From JASHPR01 sp963808705 (GTDB lineage: Bacteria > Actinomycetota > Actinomycetes > Streptosporangiales > Streptosporangiaceae), in contig CAWEHB010000003.1 of assembly GCA_963808705.1 (NCBI GenBank), forward strand, positions 62,001 through 126,000: a stretch of 64,000 nucleotides of DNA, in the 5' to 3' direction. A model generated the notes under the pieces. It did not search any database and was not told the origin of the DNA. It saw only the letters and a program-made list of their open reading frames with translations. The translations under genes and the position numbers were made by a program. Position 1 is the stretch's first letter; each line of letters starts with the position of its first letter. Of this stretch, positions 8,444 to 17,831 are shown piece by piece.

Positions 8444-9682
8444 TCACCCGACCACGATGATCTCGTCGGACTTGTACGAGGAGAGCAGCTCGTGCCCGTC
8501 GTCGGTGACCAGCAGCATCTCCTCCAGCCGCACGCCGAACTCGTGCACCTTGCCGTGCTGGGTCTCCAGCGCGAACACCATGCCCGGCTTGATCTCCTCC
8601 GGATAGTCGAGCGACCAGATCCGGGAGATCACCGGACGGTCGTATTGCGCCAGCCCGAGCCCGTGCCCCCACAAGTTGGCGGCGGCCTGGTCTTCCTCCT
8701 CGTACCCCCATGCCTCCCGGGCCGAGGGCCACTTGCTCGCTATGTCCCGGGTGCTCACTCCCGGGCGGACTACCTCGATCGCGTCCCACAACCACTTGTG
8801 CGCGGTGTCGTAGTACTGCTTCATCTCGTCGGTCGGCGACCCGCCCACGCAGTAGGTCCGGTACACGCAGGACTTGAACCCGTTCCAGGTCAGCGCGGCC
8901 AGGTCGATGATCACGAGCTCGCCGGGCCGGATGATGCGGTCAGAGAAGTTGCGCCAGTTGGGCCAGGCGTTCGGCCCGGAGGAGACGATGATGTCCTCGA
9001 CGTCTTCCGTGCCGGGAATGTTGTAGAGGTACTCGAAGCCGAAGGCGGCGACCTCGTTCTCGGTCAGGCCCGGCCGGAGGAACTGCGTGAACTCATAGTG
9101 CAGCGAGTCGCAGATGGCGCCCACGATGCGGGAGGCCTTCTGCTCGTCCGGGCTCTTGATGGAGCGTGCCTCCATCATCGCCGTCATGCCGTCGGTCCAG
9201 CTGATCCCCGCCTCCTGGAAGGCCTGGATCATGTTGATGTCGATGAAGTCGACCCCGAGGGGCTTGTCGATCACCCCGGCGTCCTCGAGGTCATGCACCA
9301 GCGCGGTGGTGAACTTGGCGACCTGGTTGGCCGCCGCCGGCCCGGCTGCCCCCTTGATCCAGGTGTAGGAGTGCCGCACATTCTGCGGCGGGATCCAGGG
9401 ATTGTGCGCCTTGAGGTGGATCCCGATGTCACCCTGCTCGTAGACGATCGGCTCCTGGCCCTCGCAGAGCACCACGTACCGCAGGCCGGGCTTGAGCCGG
9501 TTCCACCCCGGCGTGTAGGTCGACGACACGTACCGCATGTTCTCGTCGTAGAACAGCACCAGCGCGCCCAGGCCATGCCGGGCCATGGCCTCGCGGGCCC
9601 GGCCCAGCCGCCACTGCCGCACCGAGGCCCAGTTGATGCCTTCCTTCCAGTCCGTGCTCAGGCCGCCGAACGCTTCCTTCAT
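8444..9682 (-). CDS. M24 (pita-bread) metallopeptidase-fold protein, DddP-like
   Basis: 412 aa: creatinase-like N-terminal domain (LFYDENMRYVSSTYTPGWN) followed by the pita-bread catalytic domain. Expected metal ligands compared with aminopeptidase P: first Asp in LVIIDLAAL present, second Asp replaced by Cys in NGFKSCVYRTY, His in LWGHGLGLAQ present, Glu in GMVFALETQ and Glu in GVRLEEMLLV present. Dimethylsulfoniopropionate lyase DddP has this overall plan, and the N-domain resembles it more than classical prolidases. A lyase or hydrolase on a small organic molecule is therefore as likely as peptidase activity. GGAGG precedes the ATG. It is first in the operon with the phosphotransferase and GntR genes. 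Confidence 0.82.
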   Translation of the reverse strand: MKEAFGGLSTDWKEGINWASVRQWRLGRAREAMARHGLGALVLFYDENMRYVSSTYTPGWNRLKPGLRYVVLCEGQEPIVYEQGDIGIHLKAHNPWIPPQNVRHSYTWIKGAAGPAAANQVAKFTTALVHDLEDAGVIDKPLGVDFIDINMIQAFQEAGISWTDGMTAMMEARSIKSPDEQKASRIVGAICDSLHYEFTQFLRPGLTENEVAAFGFEYLYNIPGTEDVEDIIVSSGPNAWPNWRNFSDRIIRPGELVIIDLAALTWNGFKSCVYRTYCVGGSPTDEMKQYYDTAHKWLWDAIEVVRPGVSTRDIASKWPSAREAWGYEEEDQAAANLWGHGLGLAQYDRPVISRIWSLDYPEEIKPGMVFALETQHGKVHEFGVRLEEMLLVTDDGHELLSSYKSDEIIVVG

Positions 9683-10452
9683 TTATGCCGTCCTCCACGC
9701 GGTGATGGTCTTCGGTGAGAAATGGATTCCGCAGGCATGATCACGCCCGGACGGGCCGTTACCGGCCTGACGGGAGGACCGCGAGCGGCAGGTAAGCCGA
9801 CCGACAGGTAAGCCGGCCGACAGGAACCGGCTCGCGGGGCCCATGCTGACCGGCGCGTCCCGCTCGATCACCATGTCTTTGTTGCCCAATGGAACCTGAC
9901 TGTCACTCTCGGCACGGGCTGGTTACGAGTGCCACAGCGTCCTTGCTGGGGCGGCGGGGTGTCAGCGCGGCCGCGCTGCTTTCAGTAGCTTCATTATCAG
10001 CAAGTATTCGGGAGTATGCCGATGTCCCGGACGATAGCAGTGCAAAACGGATCTGAGAAGGCCGCCGCGGCCACCATCCCGCGCGGCTCGCCCGCCGGCT
10101 CGCTCGCCCGCTTCCGGCCGGGGACGGCGCGGACCGCCGGGCCGACCGGACGCCAGGCTGAGGTGGTGGCCCGAACCCGGGCGCCGGATCCGGCGACGGC
10201 CGGCTTGCCCGCGGCAACAGCAGGGAACGCCGTCCCGCCCCTGGGGCGCGCCCGCCGCGCCCCTGGGGTGCCTTCCCGGCTGTTTCCCTGCTGCTTGTCT
10301 GCAACTCACCCGGCATTATCGCTGCCTTTCGCAAAAGTTAACTTCAGGCACGTAGGCATACGTGAGATCGCCCGGACCGACAAGATCGAACCTGATCAGG
10401 GCCATTGGCGTGAAAGCGGTAGGGTGCATCCACCAAGTGAGGAGCAGGGGCC
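9683..10452. other. 770-bp divergent intergenic region
   Basis: It separates the minus-strand M24 operon from the plus-strand signalling operon. No frame reads as a convincing protein. The part next to the signalling operon is less GC-rich (around 10320-10440) and contains an inverted repeat ACGTA-GGCA-TACGT at 10350-10363, a plausible regulator site. No riboswitch or clear PHO-box pair was recognised. Confidence 0.5.
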
Positions 10453-11586
10453 GTGGCACTGCGATACCGCGCACTTCTTGCTGTCGCCGCCGCCGTGTCG
10501 TTCGTCCTGGCCGGGGCGGCCTGCAGCAGCGGCGGGAGTCCCGGCAGTCCCGCCGCCGCGTCCTCGTCCGAGCCTGGCGGGGGGATTCCGTTAGCGCCTG
10601 CCTCGGCGCCCGGGACCCTGTCCGAATCGGGCAGCACGTTGCTGTATCCGCTGATGAAGGCCTGGGCCGCCGCGTATCGCCAGCAGCACCCGAACGTGGT
10701 CATCACCACCGCGGGCACGGGGTCGGGAACGGGAGTTAACGACGCGTCCGCCGGGAAGGTCAGCATCGGCGCCTCCGACGCCTACCTGTCCAGCGGACAG
10801 CTGGTCACGAATCCGACCCTGCTCAACATCCCGCTGGCGATCTCCGCGCAGCAGGTCAACTACTACCTCCCCAGCCTCCCGCCGAACGTCCACCTCAAGC
10901 TGAATGGCTCCGTGCTCGCACAGATGTACGACGGAACGATCACGACCTGGGACGCCCCGGCGATCCGCAATCTCAACCCGGGCGTGGCCCTGCCGAGCAC
11001 GCCGGTGGTGCCGCTGCACCGGTCCGACATCTCTGGCGACACGTTCCTGTTCACCAGCTACCTGTCCACCCACTATGCCCCCTGGAACAGCACCTACGGC
11101 TACGGCACCACGGTGGCCTGGCCGGCCGTCCCCCGGGCCAAGGCCGAGCACGGGAACCTCAAGATGGTGTCCGGGTGCCGGGACACGGTCGGCTGCGTGG
11201 CGTACATCGGCATCAGCTACCTGAACGCCGCAAACAACGACGGGCTCGGCCTGGCCCAGCTCGCCAACACGCTGGGTCAGTACGAGCTGCCCAACGGGGC
11301 GGCGATCAGCACCGCGGTCGCGAGCTTCGTGTCGTCCACGCCGGCCAACGAGACGATCTCCATGGTCGACGGCCCGGCGTCCGGGGGCTATCCCATCGTC
11401 AACTACGAGTACGCGGTCGTGAGCACCGAGCAGCGCAGCGCCACCACGGCGCGCGACATCAAGGCGTTCCTGCACTGGGCCATCACCACCGGAAACTCCG
11501 CGCATTACCTCGGCCCGGTGCAGTTCCAGCCCTTGCCCGGCCCGGTGGTAGCGCTCTGCGACGCGCAGATCGCGAAGATCAGCTAG
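10453..11586 (+). CDS. PstS-like phosphate-type solute-binding lipoprotein
   Basis: 377 aa exported lipoprotein. The signal peptide ends in the lipobox GAAC with acylated Cys24, followed by a Ser/Gly/Pro linker. The PstS-type binding fold begins with LSESGSTLLYPLMKAW and TTAGTGSGTGVNDAS, the loops that bind phosphate in PstS. The family hallmark GSG..G and a later HRSDISGDTFLFTSYLS are present, so an oxyanion ligand is likely. The GTG start follows GGAGCAGGGG. No pstC, pstA or pstB accompanies it. Instead it heads a signalling operon containing a GlnX-like membrane protein and a PknG-type kinase, where mycobacteria have the binding protein GlnH. Role as extracellular sensor is inferred. Confidence 0.88.
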   Translation: MALRYRALLAVAAAVSFVLAGAACSSGGSPGSPAAASSSEPGGGIPLAPASAPGTLSESGSTLLYPLMKAWAAAYRQQHPNVVITTAGTGSGTGVNDASAGKVSIGASDAYLSSGQLVTNPTLLNIPLAISAQQVNYYLPSLPPNVHLKLNGSVLAQMYDGTITTWDAPAIRNLNPGVALPSTPVVPLHRSDISGDTFLFTSYLSTHYAPWNSTYGYGTTVAWPAVPRAKAEHGNLKMVSGCRDTVGCVAYIGISYLNAANNDGLGLAQLANTLGQYELPNGAAISTAVASFVSSTPANETISMVDGPASGGYPIVNYEYAVVSTEQRSATTARDIKAFLHWAITTGNSAHYLGPVQFQPLPGPVVALCDAQIAKIS

Positions 11587-11616
11587 CCCCGGGCCGAACG
11601 AGAAGGGAGTGGCGTG

Positions 11617-13005
11617 ATGGCGCTGCGCACCCCGTCGTCCGCGTCGCCGCCCGCGAGCGGGCCGCCGTCCGCGAGCGGGCCGCCGGGCCGTCGTGCGGCC
11701 GCGCCGCGACGCCGGATGGCGAGGCGCCTGTCGGTGTCGACCACGCCGACCCGGCTACGCCTCCTCATGGTCGTCCTGCTCCTGGCCTCGCTGGCCTGGG
11801 GCGCGGTGGGCGCCTGGGTGGTGATCCAGCACGCATCCGCGGCCCAGGACGTGGTCACCACCAGTGAGCCGCTCAGCCTGAGCGCGCAGCAGATGTACCG
11901 GTCCCTGTCCGATGCGGACGTCACCGCCACGACCGCGTTCCTGGCCGGCCCGGATGAGCCGCTCGCGGCCCGGCAGCGGTACGCGGCCGACATCGACCAG
12001 GCCGCCACCGACCTGAGCAGCCTGCAGGGCGCCGCCACGTCGGGGTCGAACCGGCAACTGCTCGCCAGCCTGGCCGCGGTCTCGACCGCCCTGCCCGTCT
12101 ACACCGGTTACGTGTCGCAGGCCCAGACCGAGTACTCGCTGGGATACCTGCTGACCGGCGGCTCCTTCATGCAGGTCGCTTCCGAGGTCATGCACCTGCA
12201 GCTGCTGCCCGCGGCCAAGACCATCTACGCGCAGGAGAACGCCGGGCTGACCTCGGCCAGCGCGCAGGCCACGGGACTGCCGTGGATCGCGGTGGTCGTC
12301 GTGACCGCCATCGGGATCGCGTTCGTGCTCTACCGGGCTCAGCGGTGGCTGTGGCGGCACACCCACCGGCGGGTCAACTTCGGGCTGGTCGGCGCGACGC
12401 TGGTCCTGGTCGTCGGCGCGGCGTGGCTGATCGTCGCCTTCGTGGTGGCGCGGGCGGATCTGCAGCAGGGCGTCGGGCACGGCTCCGCCCCGGCGGAGAC
12501 GCTCGCCCAGGCGGCCATCGACACCCAGCAGATCCGCGGGGATGAGATCCTCAACCTGATCTCGCGCAGCGGCGACGCCACGTTCCTGCAGGATTACCAC
12601 TCCGTGCGCGCGCAGCTGGGCCCCGGGCCCGGCACGCTGCTGACGAGCGCGGCCGGCTCCTCGCCGAGCGGCGCCGGCGCGCAGTCGGCCCGGGCCGCGG
12701 CGCATGACATACAGGCCTGGTACGCCGTGAACGATCAGGTCTACCGCCTCGACTCGGCATCGCGCTACCCGCAGGAGACCCGGCTGGTGATCGGGACCGG
12801 GCCGGGCAGCTCGGCCGCCGGTTTCGAGCGGGTGGAGACCGACCTGTCCCGCGCGATCGCCGCGGATCAGGTGATCTTCCATGCCAACGCGACCGCGGGC
12901 GGGAACGCCTTCACCGGCCTGGAAGCAGGGATCATCGTGGCCGCGCTGCTGATGGCGCTCGGCTGCGTCTGGGGCCTGGACGTCCGGCTGGCGGAGTACC
13001 GGTGA
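11617..13005 (+). CDS. GlnX-like four-helix transmembrane signalling protein
   Basis: 462 aa. Four membrane segments at about residues 47-71, 221-240, 254-278 and 434-455. They give two helical extracytoplasmic domains of ~150 residues, a short cytoplasmic loop (QRWLWRHTHRR) and a C-terminus ending GLDVRLAEYR. The N-terminal 45 residues are a basic, Pro/Ser-rich cytoplasmic tail. This topology and gene order match GlnX, which in mycobacteria links the binding protein GlnH to kinase PknG. The ATG at 11617 is better spaced from GAAGGGAG than the GTG just before it. It likely receives the ligand-bound PstS-like lipoprotein on the outside and signals inward. Confidence 0.8.
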   Translation: MALRTPSSASPPASGPPSASGPPGRRAAAPRRRMARRLSVSTTPTRLRLLMVVLLLASLAWGAVGAWVVIQHASAAQDVVTTSEPLSLSAQQMYRSLSDADVTATTAFLAGPDEPLAARQRYAADIDQAATDLSSLQGAATSGSNRQLLASLAAVSTALPVYTGYVSQAQTEYSLGYLLTGGSFMQVASEVMHLQLLPAAKTIYAQENAGLTSASAQATGLPWIAVVVVTAIGIAFVLYRAQRWLWRHTHRRVNFGLVGATLVLVVGAAWLIVAFVVARADLQQGVGHGSAPAETLAQAAIDTQQIRGDEILNLISRSGDATFLQDYHSVRAQLGPGPGTLLTSAAGSSPSGAGAQSARAAAHDIQAWYAVNDQVYRLDSASRYPQETRLVIGTGPGSSAAGFERVETDLSRAIAADQVIFHANATAGGNAFTGLEAGIIVAALLMALGCVWGLDVRLAEYR

Positions 13006-13033
13006 GCCGCGCGGCCCGCGGCAGGACCGCGCC

Positions 13034-14242
13034 ATGCTGACCCGCGACCAGGCGGCGGCGGCCGTGGCGGCCGCGGTCGCGGAGCGCGACACCATCCAGG
13101 CCAACCTGCTGGACCTGGACGGCAGCTTCGGCAAGCGGCTGCTCGCGGGCGCGAAGCTGGCCGGCGAGACCAAGAAGCGCTGGGACGCGGCCGCGGCCGA
13201 GCTGACCATCCTGTGGGAGACCTTCACCGCCTACTCGGCGGTCGTGGACCGCGCCGCCGGGATTCTGCCCACGGTCCGGCGCTCACCTGGGCGCGCGCTC
13301 ACCGAACTAACGTCGATCCTGAACGGGCCGTCGGTACGGCTCGCCCACGCATCGTCGGCCCTGGCCCGGGGGGATCTCACCGGGACCGCGGACACGGCCG
13401 TCACCCCGGTCGCGGCGGTGGCGGCGATGCGCCGCTCGTTCGCCGCCGTGGCCGCCGTGGTGGCGGCGGCCGAGACCGTGTGGAACACGATGTCGGACCA
13501 GTTGCAGCAGGTGGCGGCCGACCTCGGCGCGGCGAGGCAGCGGGCCGCCGGGATCACCGATGACACCCTCGCCGGCGCCCTCGCGCTGGCCGAGGCCGAC
13601 CTGGGCCAGCTGCGCGACGTGGTGAACGCCGACCCGCTGGTGCTGTGGCAGGGCGGTCAGGTTGACGCCACGCGACTGGGGCGGCTGCGGGAGCGGGCCG
13701 CCGCCGCCGTGTCCAGGGCCGCCGAGCTGGCGGCGCTGCGGGAGAACGCGGACCGGCGGATCGCCGCGGCCGCGGCGGGTGTCTCGGCCGCGCGGGACGC
13801 CTGGCAGGATGCCATGGCCGTGCGGGAAGAAGCCGTGGTCAAGATCGCCGCCGAGCCGCCCGGGCCGCCGGACGTGCACGGCCTGGCTGGCCGGCTGGCG
13901 GCCCTGGACACGCTCAAGGCGGCGGGGCGCTGGGGCAGGCTGGCGTCCGAACTCGACCTGCTCGAGGAGCAGGCGGCCGCGGCGGCCAGGGGATGCCGGG
14001 ATGCGGAGCGGCAGGCCACCGCGCTGCTGGACCGGCGGGGCGAGCTGCGCGGGCTGCTGGACTCGTACCAGGCCAAGGCGGCGAGCTGCGGGGGCGCCGA
14101 GGACAGCGGGCTCGAGGCGCGTTATGACCACGCCCACGAGCTGCTGTGGACGGCCCCCAGTGACCTGTCGGCCGCGGCGGACGCGGTGGCCGTCTACCAG
14201 CAGGCGGTTCTGGAGTTGTGCGGACGGAGGCTGCGGTCATGA
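13034..14242 (+). CDS. Cytosolic alpha-helical/coiled-coil protein of the PknG-type operon
   Basis: 402 aa, no signal peptide or membrane segment, almost entirely helical and extremely Ala-rich (over a quarter Ala). Heptad-like stretches occur around residues 160-260 and 300-360 (SELDLLEEQAAAAARGCRDA). No catalytic motif is recognised. Its place between the GlnX-like and PknG-type genes, 28 bases after the first and overlapping the second by four, suggests an adaptor or scaffold between membrane sensor and kinase. That is inference from position only. Confidence 0.75.
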   Translation: MLTRDQAAAAVAAAVAERDTIQANLLDLDGSFGKRLLAGAKLAGETKKRWDAAAAELTILWETFTAYSAVVDRAAGILPTVRRSPGRALTELTSILNGPSVRLAHASSALARGDLTGTADTAVTPVAAVAAMRRSFAAVAAVVAAAETVWNTMSDQLQQVAADLGAARQRAAGITDDTLAGALALAEADLGQLRDVVNADPLVLWQGGQVDATRLGRLRERAAAAVSRAAELAALRENADRRIAAAAAGVSAARDAWQDAMAVREEAVVKIAAEPPGPPDVHGLAGRLAALDTLKAAGRWGRLASELDLLEEQAAAAARGCRDAERQATALLDRRGELRGLLDSYQAKAASCGGAEDSGLEARYDHAHELLWTAPSDLSAAADAVAVYQQAVLELCGRRLRS

Positions 14243-16653
14243 CGACCACCGCGACCACGTGTACCCGCCCGGGCTGCGGGGGGACGATCGAAGGCGGGTA
14301 CTGCGACACCTGCGGGCTGGCCGCCGTGCCCGCCTCCGCCGCGGGGGCGGGCACGACATCCGCCCCCGGCCGGCCCCCGGCGCCGTCCGGCGGCGCGGGC
14401 TCGGGACCGTCCGGCAGCGGCGCGGGCAGCGGCCGCACGGGCAGCCGCCGCATGCGCGCCGGAAGCAGCCGGGCGTCCCGGGGTCACCTGGGTGCCGGGC
14501 TGGTCGAGATCCCGCCCGTGCCCGCCCGGGACCCGGCCGCCGCGGTGCTGGCGAACCCGGTGGTCGCCGAGGGCAAGAGATTCTGCGGCGTGTGCGACCA
14601 GCCCGTCGGGCGCAGCCGGGACGGGCAACCGGGGCTGGTCGAGGGGTACTGCCCCAACTGCGGCAGCAGGTTCTCGTTCGCCCCGAAGCTGCAGCCCGGC
14701 GAGCTGGTCGCCGGCCAGTACCAGGTGCTCGGCTGCCTGGCCCACGGCGGGCTCGGCTGGATCTACCTGGCCATGGACCACCACCTCGGCCAGCGGTGGG
14801 TGGTGCTCAAGGGCCTGCTCAACACCGGCGACGCTTCGGCCCAGGATGCCGCCGTCGCCGAACGGCGGTTCCTGGCCGAGGTCGAGCACCCGAACATCGT
14901 CGACGTCTACAACTTCGTGCAGCACGCCGACCGCCGTTCCGGAGAGTCGGCCGGGTACATCGTCATGGAGTACGTGGGCGGGAAGTCGCTCCGGCAGATC
15001 CTGCTGGAGTGGCGCCAGTCCGGCCATTCGCTGCCCCTGCCCATGGCGCTCGCCTACGCGATCGAGGTGCTGCCGGCGCTCGGCTACCTGCACAGCCAGG
15101 GGCTCGTGTACTGCGACTTCAAGCCAGACAACGTCATCCAGACGCAGGAGCAGCTCAGGCTCATCGACATGGGCGGCGTGCGGCGGATCGACGACGACGA
15201 TAGTGCCATCTACGGGACGGTCGGCTACCAGCCCCCGGAGATCGCCGAGCTGGGGCCCTCGCCGTCCTCCGACCTCTACACCGTCGGCCGGTCCCTGGCC
15301 GTGCTCAGCTTCGAGTTCACCGGCTACCAGGGCAAGTACGCGCACACCCTGCCGGACCCGGCGACGGTGCCGGTGCTGGCCCAGCAGGAATCGTTCTACC
15401 GGGTGCTGCAGCGCGCCACCGACCCCGACCCGGACCGCCGGTTCGCCTCGGCGAACGAGATGGCCGAGCAGCTGACCGGGGTGCTGCGCGAGGTCCTCTC
15501 GGCCGCCGACGGCAAGCCCCGGCCCGCGTTCTCCGCCCTGTTCAGCCCCGAGCTGCACCCGATCGGCGTCGAGGCCACGGTCGGGGACGGCACCGCCCGG
15601 GACCGCACCGCCCGGGACCGCACCGCCCGGGACCGCACAGCCCGGGACCGCACAGCCCGGGACCGCACCGCCCGGGACCGCGCAACCCGGGCCGCCAGTA
15701 CCCCCGCGGCGCACGCCGCGCCCCCGCTGGCCGAGATCGTGTCCAGGCTCCCGGTGCCTCAGGTGGACGCCGCCGACCCGGCGGCCGGCTACCTGGCCAC
15801 GCTGAGCACCCTGGACCCGGCCCAGCGCAACGCGGCGCTGTCCGCGGCCGCCGCGGGGGAGCAGGGGGTGCCGCCGGAGGTGGCCGGATCGGCGGAGACG
15901 CGCCTGGCGCTGGCCCGCGCCCGCATCGTCACCGGCGACCTGGCCGGGGCCGAGGCCGTGCTGGCGGACCTGGCCGCGAGCGACCAGGCGGACTGGCGGA
16001 CGGCGTGGTACTACGGGCTGCGCCACCTGGCGGCCGGCCTGCCGGGCGACGCCAAGACCGCGTTCGACGCCGTCTGCGGCGCGCTGCCCGGTGAGCTGGC
16101 GGCCAAGCTCGCGCTCGCGCTCGCCGCCGAGGCCGCCGGAGACCTGGCGGCGGCCGGCCGTTACTTCAGGCTGGTGCTGACGGTGGACCCGGCGGCCTAC
16201 GTGAGCGCGGCGTTCGGGCTGGCCCGGACCCGGCTGGACGCTGGCGACCCGCGCGGGGCCATCGCGGCGCTCGCCGCGGTGCCTGACTCGTCCAGCTACC
16301 ACCTGGCGGCGCAGGTGGCCGCGGTGCGCATCCAGGTAGCGTCGCGGCCGGGCGCGGCCCAGGTGTCCCCCGACGACCTGCGGCAGGCGGGCAGCCGGCT
16401 CACGCAGCTGAAGCTGGACGCCATCCAGCTGGAGTTCCTCACCGCCGAGATCCTGCGGGCCGCGCTGAACTGCGTGACGGCCGGCGGCCCTCAGGCCGGC
16501 GGCCAGCTGCTCGGCTGCGAGTTCACCGACCGCGCGCTGCGTTTCGGCCTGGAGCGCTGTTACCGGGCCCAGGCGCGGCAGGCGCCGGACCAGCACCGCC
16601 GGATCGAACTGGTGGACCGGGCCAATTACGTCCGCCCCGGGACATGGACATGA
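14239..16653 (+). CDS. pknG: PknG-type serine/threonine protein kinase with zinc ribbon, rubredoxin-like and TPR domains
   Basis: 804 aa soluble kinase (Mycobacterium PknG is 750). Order: extra N-terminal zinc ribbon (Cys8, 13, 22, 25); linker; rubredoxin-like site (Cys116/119 and Cys138/141); kinase domain from about residue 157; repetitive linker; TPR domain to the end. Kinase landmarks: glycine loop LAHGGLGWIY, Lys191 in VVLKGLL, YCDFKPDN with Asp293, LIDMGG with Asp310 in place of DFG, and SDLYTVGRSLA. These are the PknG-specific variants (YNDLKPEN and LIDLGA there). In mycobacteria PknG controls glutamate metabolism through FHA protein GarA. The start is ATGA-coupled to the preceding gene and the stop is ATGA-coupled to the phosphatase gene. 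Confidence 0.93.
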   Translation: MTTTATTCTRPGCGGTIEGGYCDTCGLAAVPASAAGAGTTSAPGRPPAPSGGAGSGPSGSGAGSGRTGSRRMRAGSSRASRGHLGAGLVEIPPVPARDPAAAVLANPVVAEGKRFCGVCDQPVGRSRDGQPGLVEGYCPNCGSRFSFAPKLQPGELVAGQYQVLGCLAHGGLGWIYLAMDHHLGQRWVVLKGLLNTGDASAQDAAVAERRFLAEVEHPNIVDVYNFVQHADRRSGESAGYIVMEYVGGKSLRQILLEWRQSGHSLPLPMALAYAIEVLPALGYLHSQGLVYCDFKPDNVIQTQEQLRLIDMGGVRRIDDDDSAIYGTVGYQPPEIAELGPSPSSDLYTVGRSLAVLSFEFTGYQGKYAHTLPDPATVPVLAQQESFYRVLQRATDPDPDRRFASANEMAEQLTGVLREVLSAADGKPRPAFSALFSPELHPIGVEATVGDGTARDRTARDRTARDRTARDRTARDRTARDRATRAASTPAAHAAPPLAEIVSRLPVPQVDAADPAAGYLATLSTLDPAQRNAALSAAAAGEQGVPPEVAGSAETRLALARARIVTGDLAGAEAVLADLAASDQADWRTAWYYGLRHLAAGLPGDAKTAFDAVCGALPGELAAKLALALAAEAAGDLAAAGRYFRLVLTVDPAAYVSAAFGLARTRLDAGDPRGAIAALAAVPDSSSYHLAAQVAAVRIQVASRPGAAQVSPDDLRQAGSRLTQLKLDAIQLEFLTAEILRAALNCVTAGGPQAGGQLLGCEFTDRALRFGLERCYRAQARQAPDQHRRIELVDRANYVRPGTWT
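15586..15690 (+). repeat. 15-bp tandem repeat, seven units, inside the kinase gene
   Basis: Unit GACCGCACCGCCCGG repeats seven times with few changes, in frame. It adds a T-A-R-D-R type pentapeptide array between the kinase and TPR domains. Mycobacterial PknG has no such array at this place, so it is a length-variable linker and a likely hypervariable site. Confidence 0.9.
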
Positions 16654-17831
16654 CCGCCGGCCCGCCGCCGGGCCCGGGCGCCGCATGCCCGTCCTGCGGC
16701 TGGCCGGTCGGCCCCCAGGACAACTTCTGCGAAGCGTGCCGGACGGAACTGGCCCCGGCGGTGGTCAGCGGTGCGGATCCCGTCCAGGCCACCGCGTGCC
16801 CGTTCTGCCAGTCAGCGCAGATCACCCCCGACGGCTACTGCGAGTCGTGCGGCCGCAAGCTGCCGTCCAGCCGGGACCACACCGAAATCGATCTCGGGCT
16901 GCTGGCCGGCGTGACCGATCGTGGCCTGCGGCATCACCGCAACGAGGACGCGATGGCGCTCGCGACCGCGGAACTGGCCAGCGGCCCCGCCGCGGTGGCG
17001 GTGGTGTGCGACGGGGTCTCCAGCACCCGGCGCCCGGACGAGGCGTCGCTGGCCGCGTCGGAGGCAGCGGTGCAGGTGCTGCTCGCGGCGGTGCGGACCG
17101 GCACCGACCTGATCGAGGCGTCCCGGGACGCGGTCTCGGCCGCGCGGGAAGCGGTGGCCGGCCTCGGGACTGTGCCGGGGGGCGCCGCGGCGGCGGACCC
17201 GCCGTCGGCCACGTTCGTTTCCGCGGTGCTGACCGGCGAGGCCGTGACGCTGTGCTGGCTGGGCGACAGCCGCGCCTACTGGCTCGGCGCCGACGGCGAT
17301 TCCGCATCCAAGCGGCTGACCAGGGACGACTCCGTGGCCGGGGAGATGGTCGCGGCCGGGCTGCTCTCCGAGGCGGACGCGCTCGCGCTGCCGCAGGCCC
17401 ACGTGGTGACCGGCTGGGTCGGCGCGGACCTGAGCGGTGCCGCGCCGCACGTGACCAGGTTCGAGCCGCCCGGCCCCGGTGCCGTGCTGCTTTGCTCGGA
17501 CGGGCTGTGGAACTACCAGCCCGAGGCCGTGAAGCTGGCCGCGCAGGCGCTGCCGCAGGCGCTGAGCGATCCGCTCGGGGCGGCGGCGGAGCTGGTCAGG
17601 TTCGCGCTCGAGTGCGGCGGCATGGACAACGTGACCGTGGTTCTCGCCCCGTTCCCGCTCAAGCCCGCTCACCCCGCTGATCCCGGTGAGCCCGCCGACC
17701 TCACTCGCCCCGGTGTTCCCACTGTCCCCGCTCATTACGCCCAGCCCGCCCACCCCGGAAGCCACGACGAGCCCGCGGCGCCGTCCGCACCATCCGATCC
17801 CGAGGAGAAGTCCGCCGATGAGCCAGCCTGA
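16650..17831 (+). CDS. PP2C-type Ser/Thr protein phosphatase with two N-terminal zinc ribbons
   Basis: 393 aa. Two four-Cys ribbons lead (Cys13/16/27/30 and Cys50/53/64/67), then a PP2C catalytic domain: GVTDRGLRHHRNEDAMAL, VVCDGVSS with metal Asp121, LCWLGDSRAYWL, LTRDDSVAGEMVAAG, VLLCSDGLWNY and GGMDNVTVVL. The metal-binding aspartates of active PP2C enzymes are all in place. The C-terminal 60 residues are a Pro-rich tail. The start at 16650 makes ATGA with the kinase stop; an ATG two codons earlier is possible. Coupled to the kinase gene, it is the obvious candidate to reverse kinase phosphorylation. Confidence 0.92.
   Translation: MTAGPPPGPGAACPSCGWPVGPQDNFCEACRTELAPAVVSGADPVQATACPFCQSAQITPDGYCESCGRKLPSSRDHTEIDLGLLAGVTDRGLRHHRNEDAMALATAELASGPAAVAVVCDGVSSTRRPDEASLAASEAAVQVLLAAVRTGTDLIEASRDAVSAAREAVAGLGTVPGGAAAADPPSATFVSAVLTGEAVTLCWLGDSRAYWLGADGDSASKRLTRDDSVAGEMVAAGLLSEADALALPQAHVVTGWVGADLSGAAPHVTRFEPPGPGAVLLCSDGLWNYQPEAVKLAAQALPQALSDPLGAAAELVRFALECGGMDNVTVVLAPFPLKPAHPADPGEPADLTRPGVPTVPAHYAQPAHPGSHDEPAAPSAPSDPEEKSADEPA

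Noticed and set aside
9903..10334. Minus-strand open frame of about 140 codons in the gap before the PstS-like gene
   Set aside because: No ribosome site, Arg/Pro/Gly-biased translation and no recognisable domain; treated as intergenic.
10320..10450. PHO box upstream of the PstS-like gene
   Set aside because: GTTAACTTCAG is only loosely similar and no second direct repeat at 11-base spacing is present.
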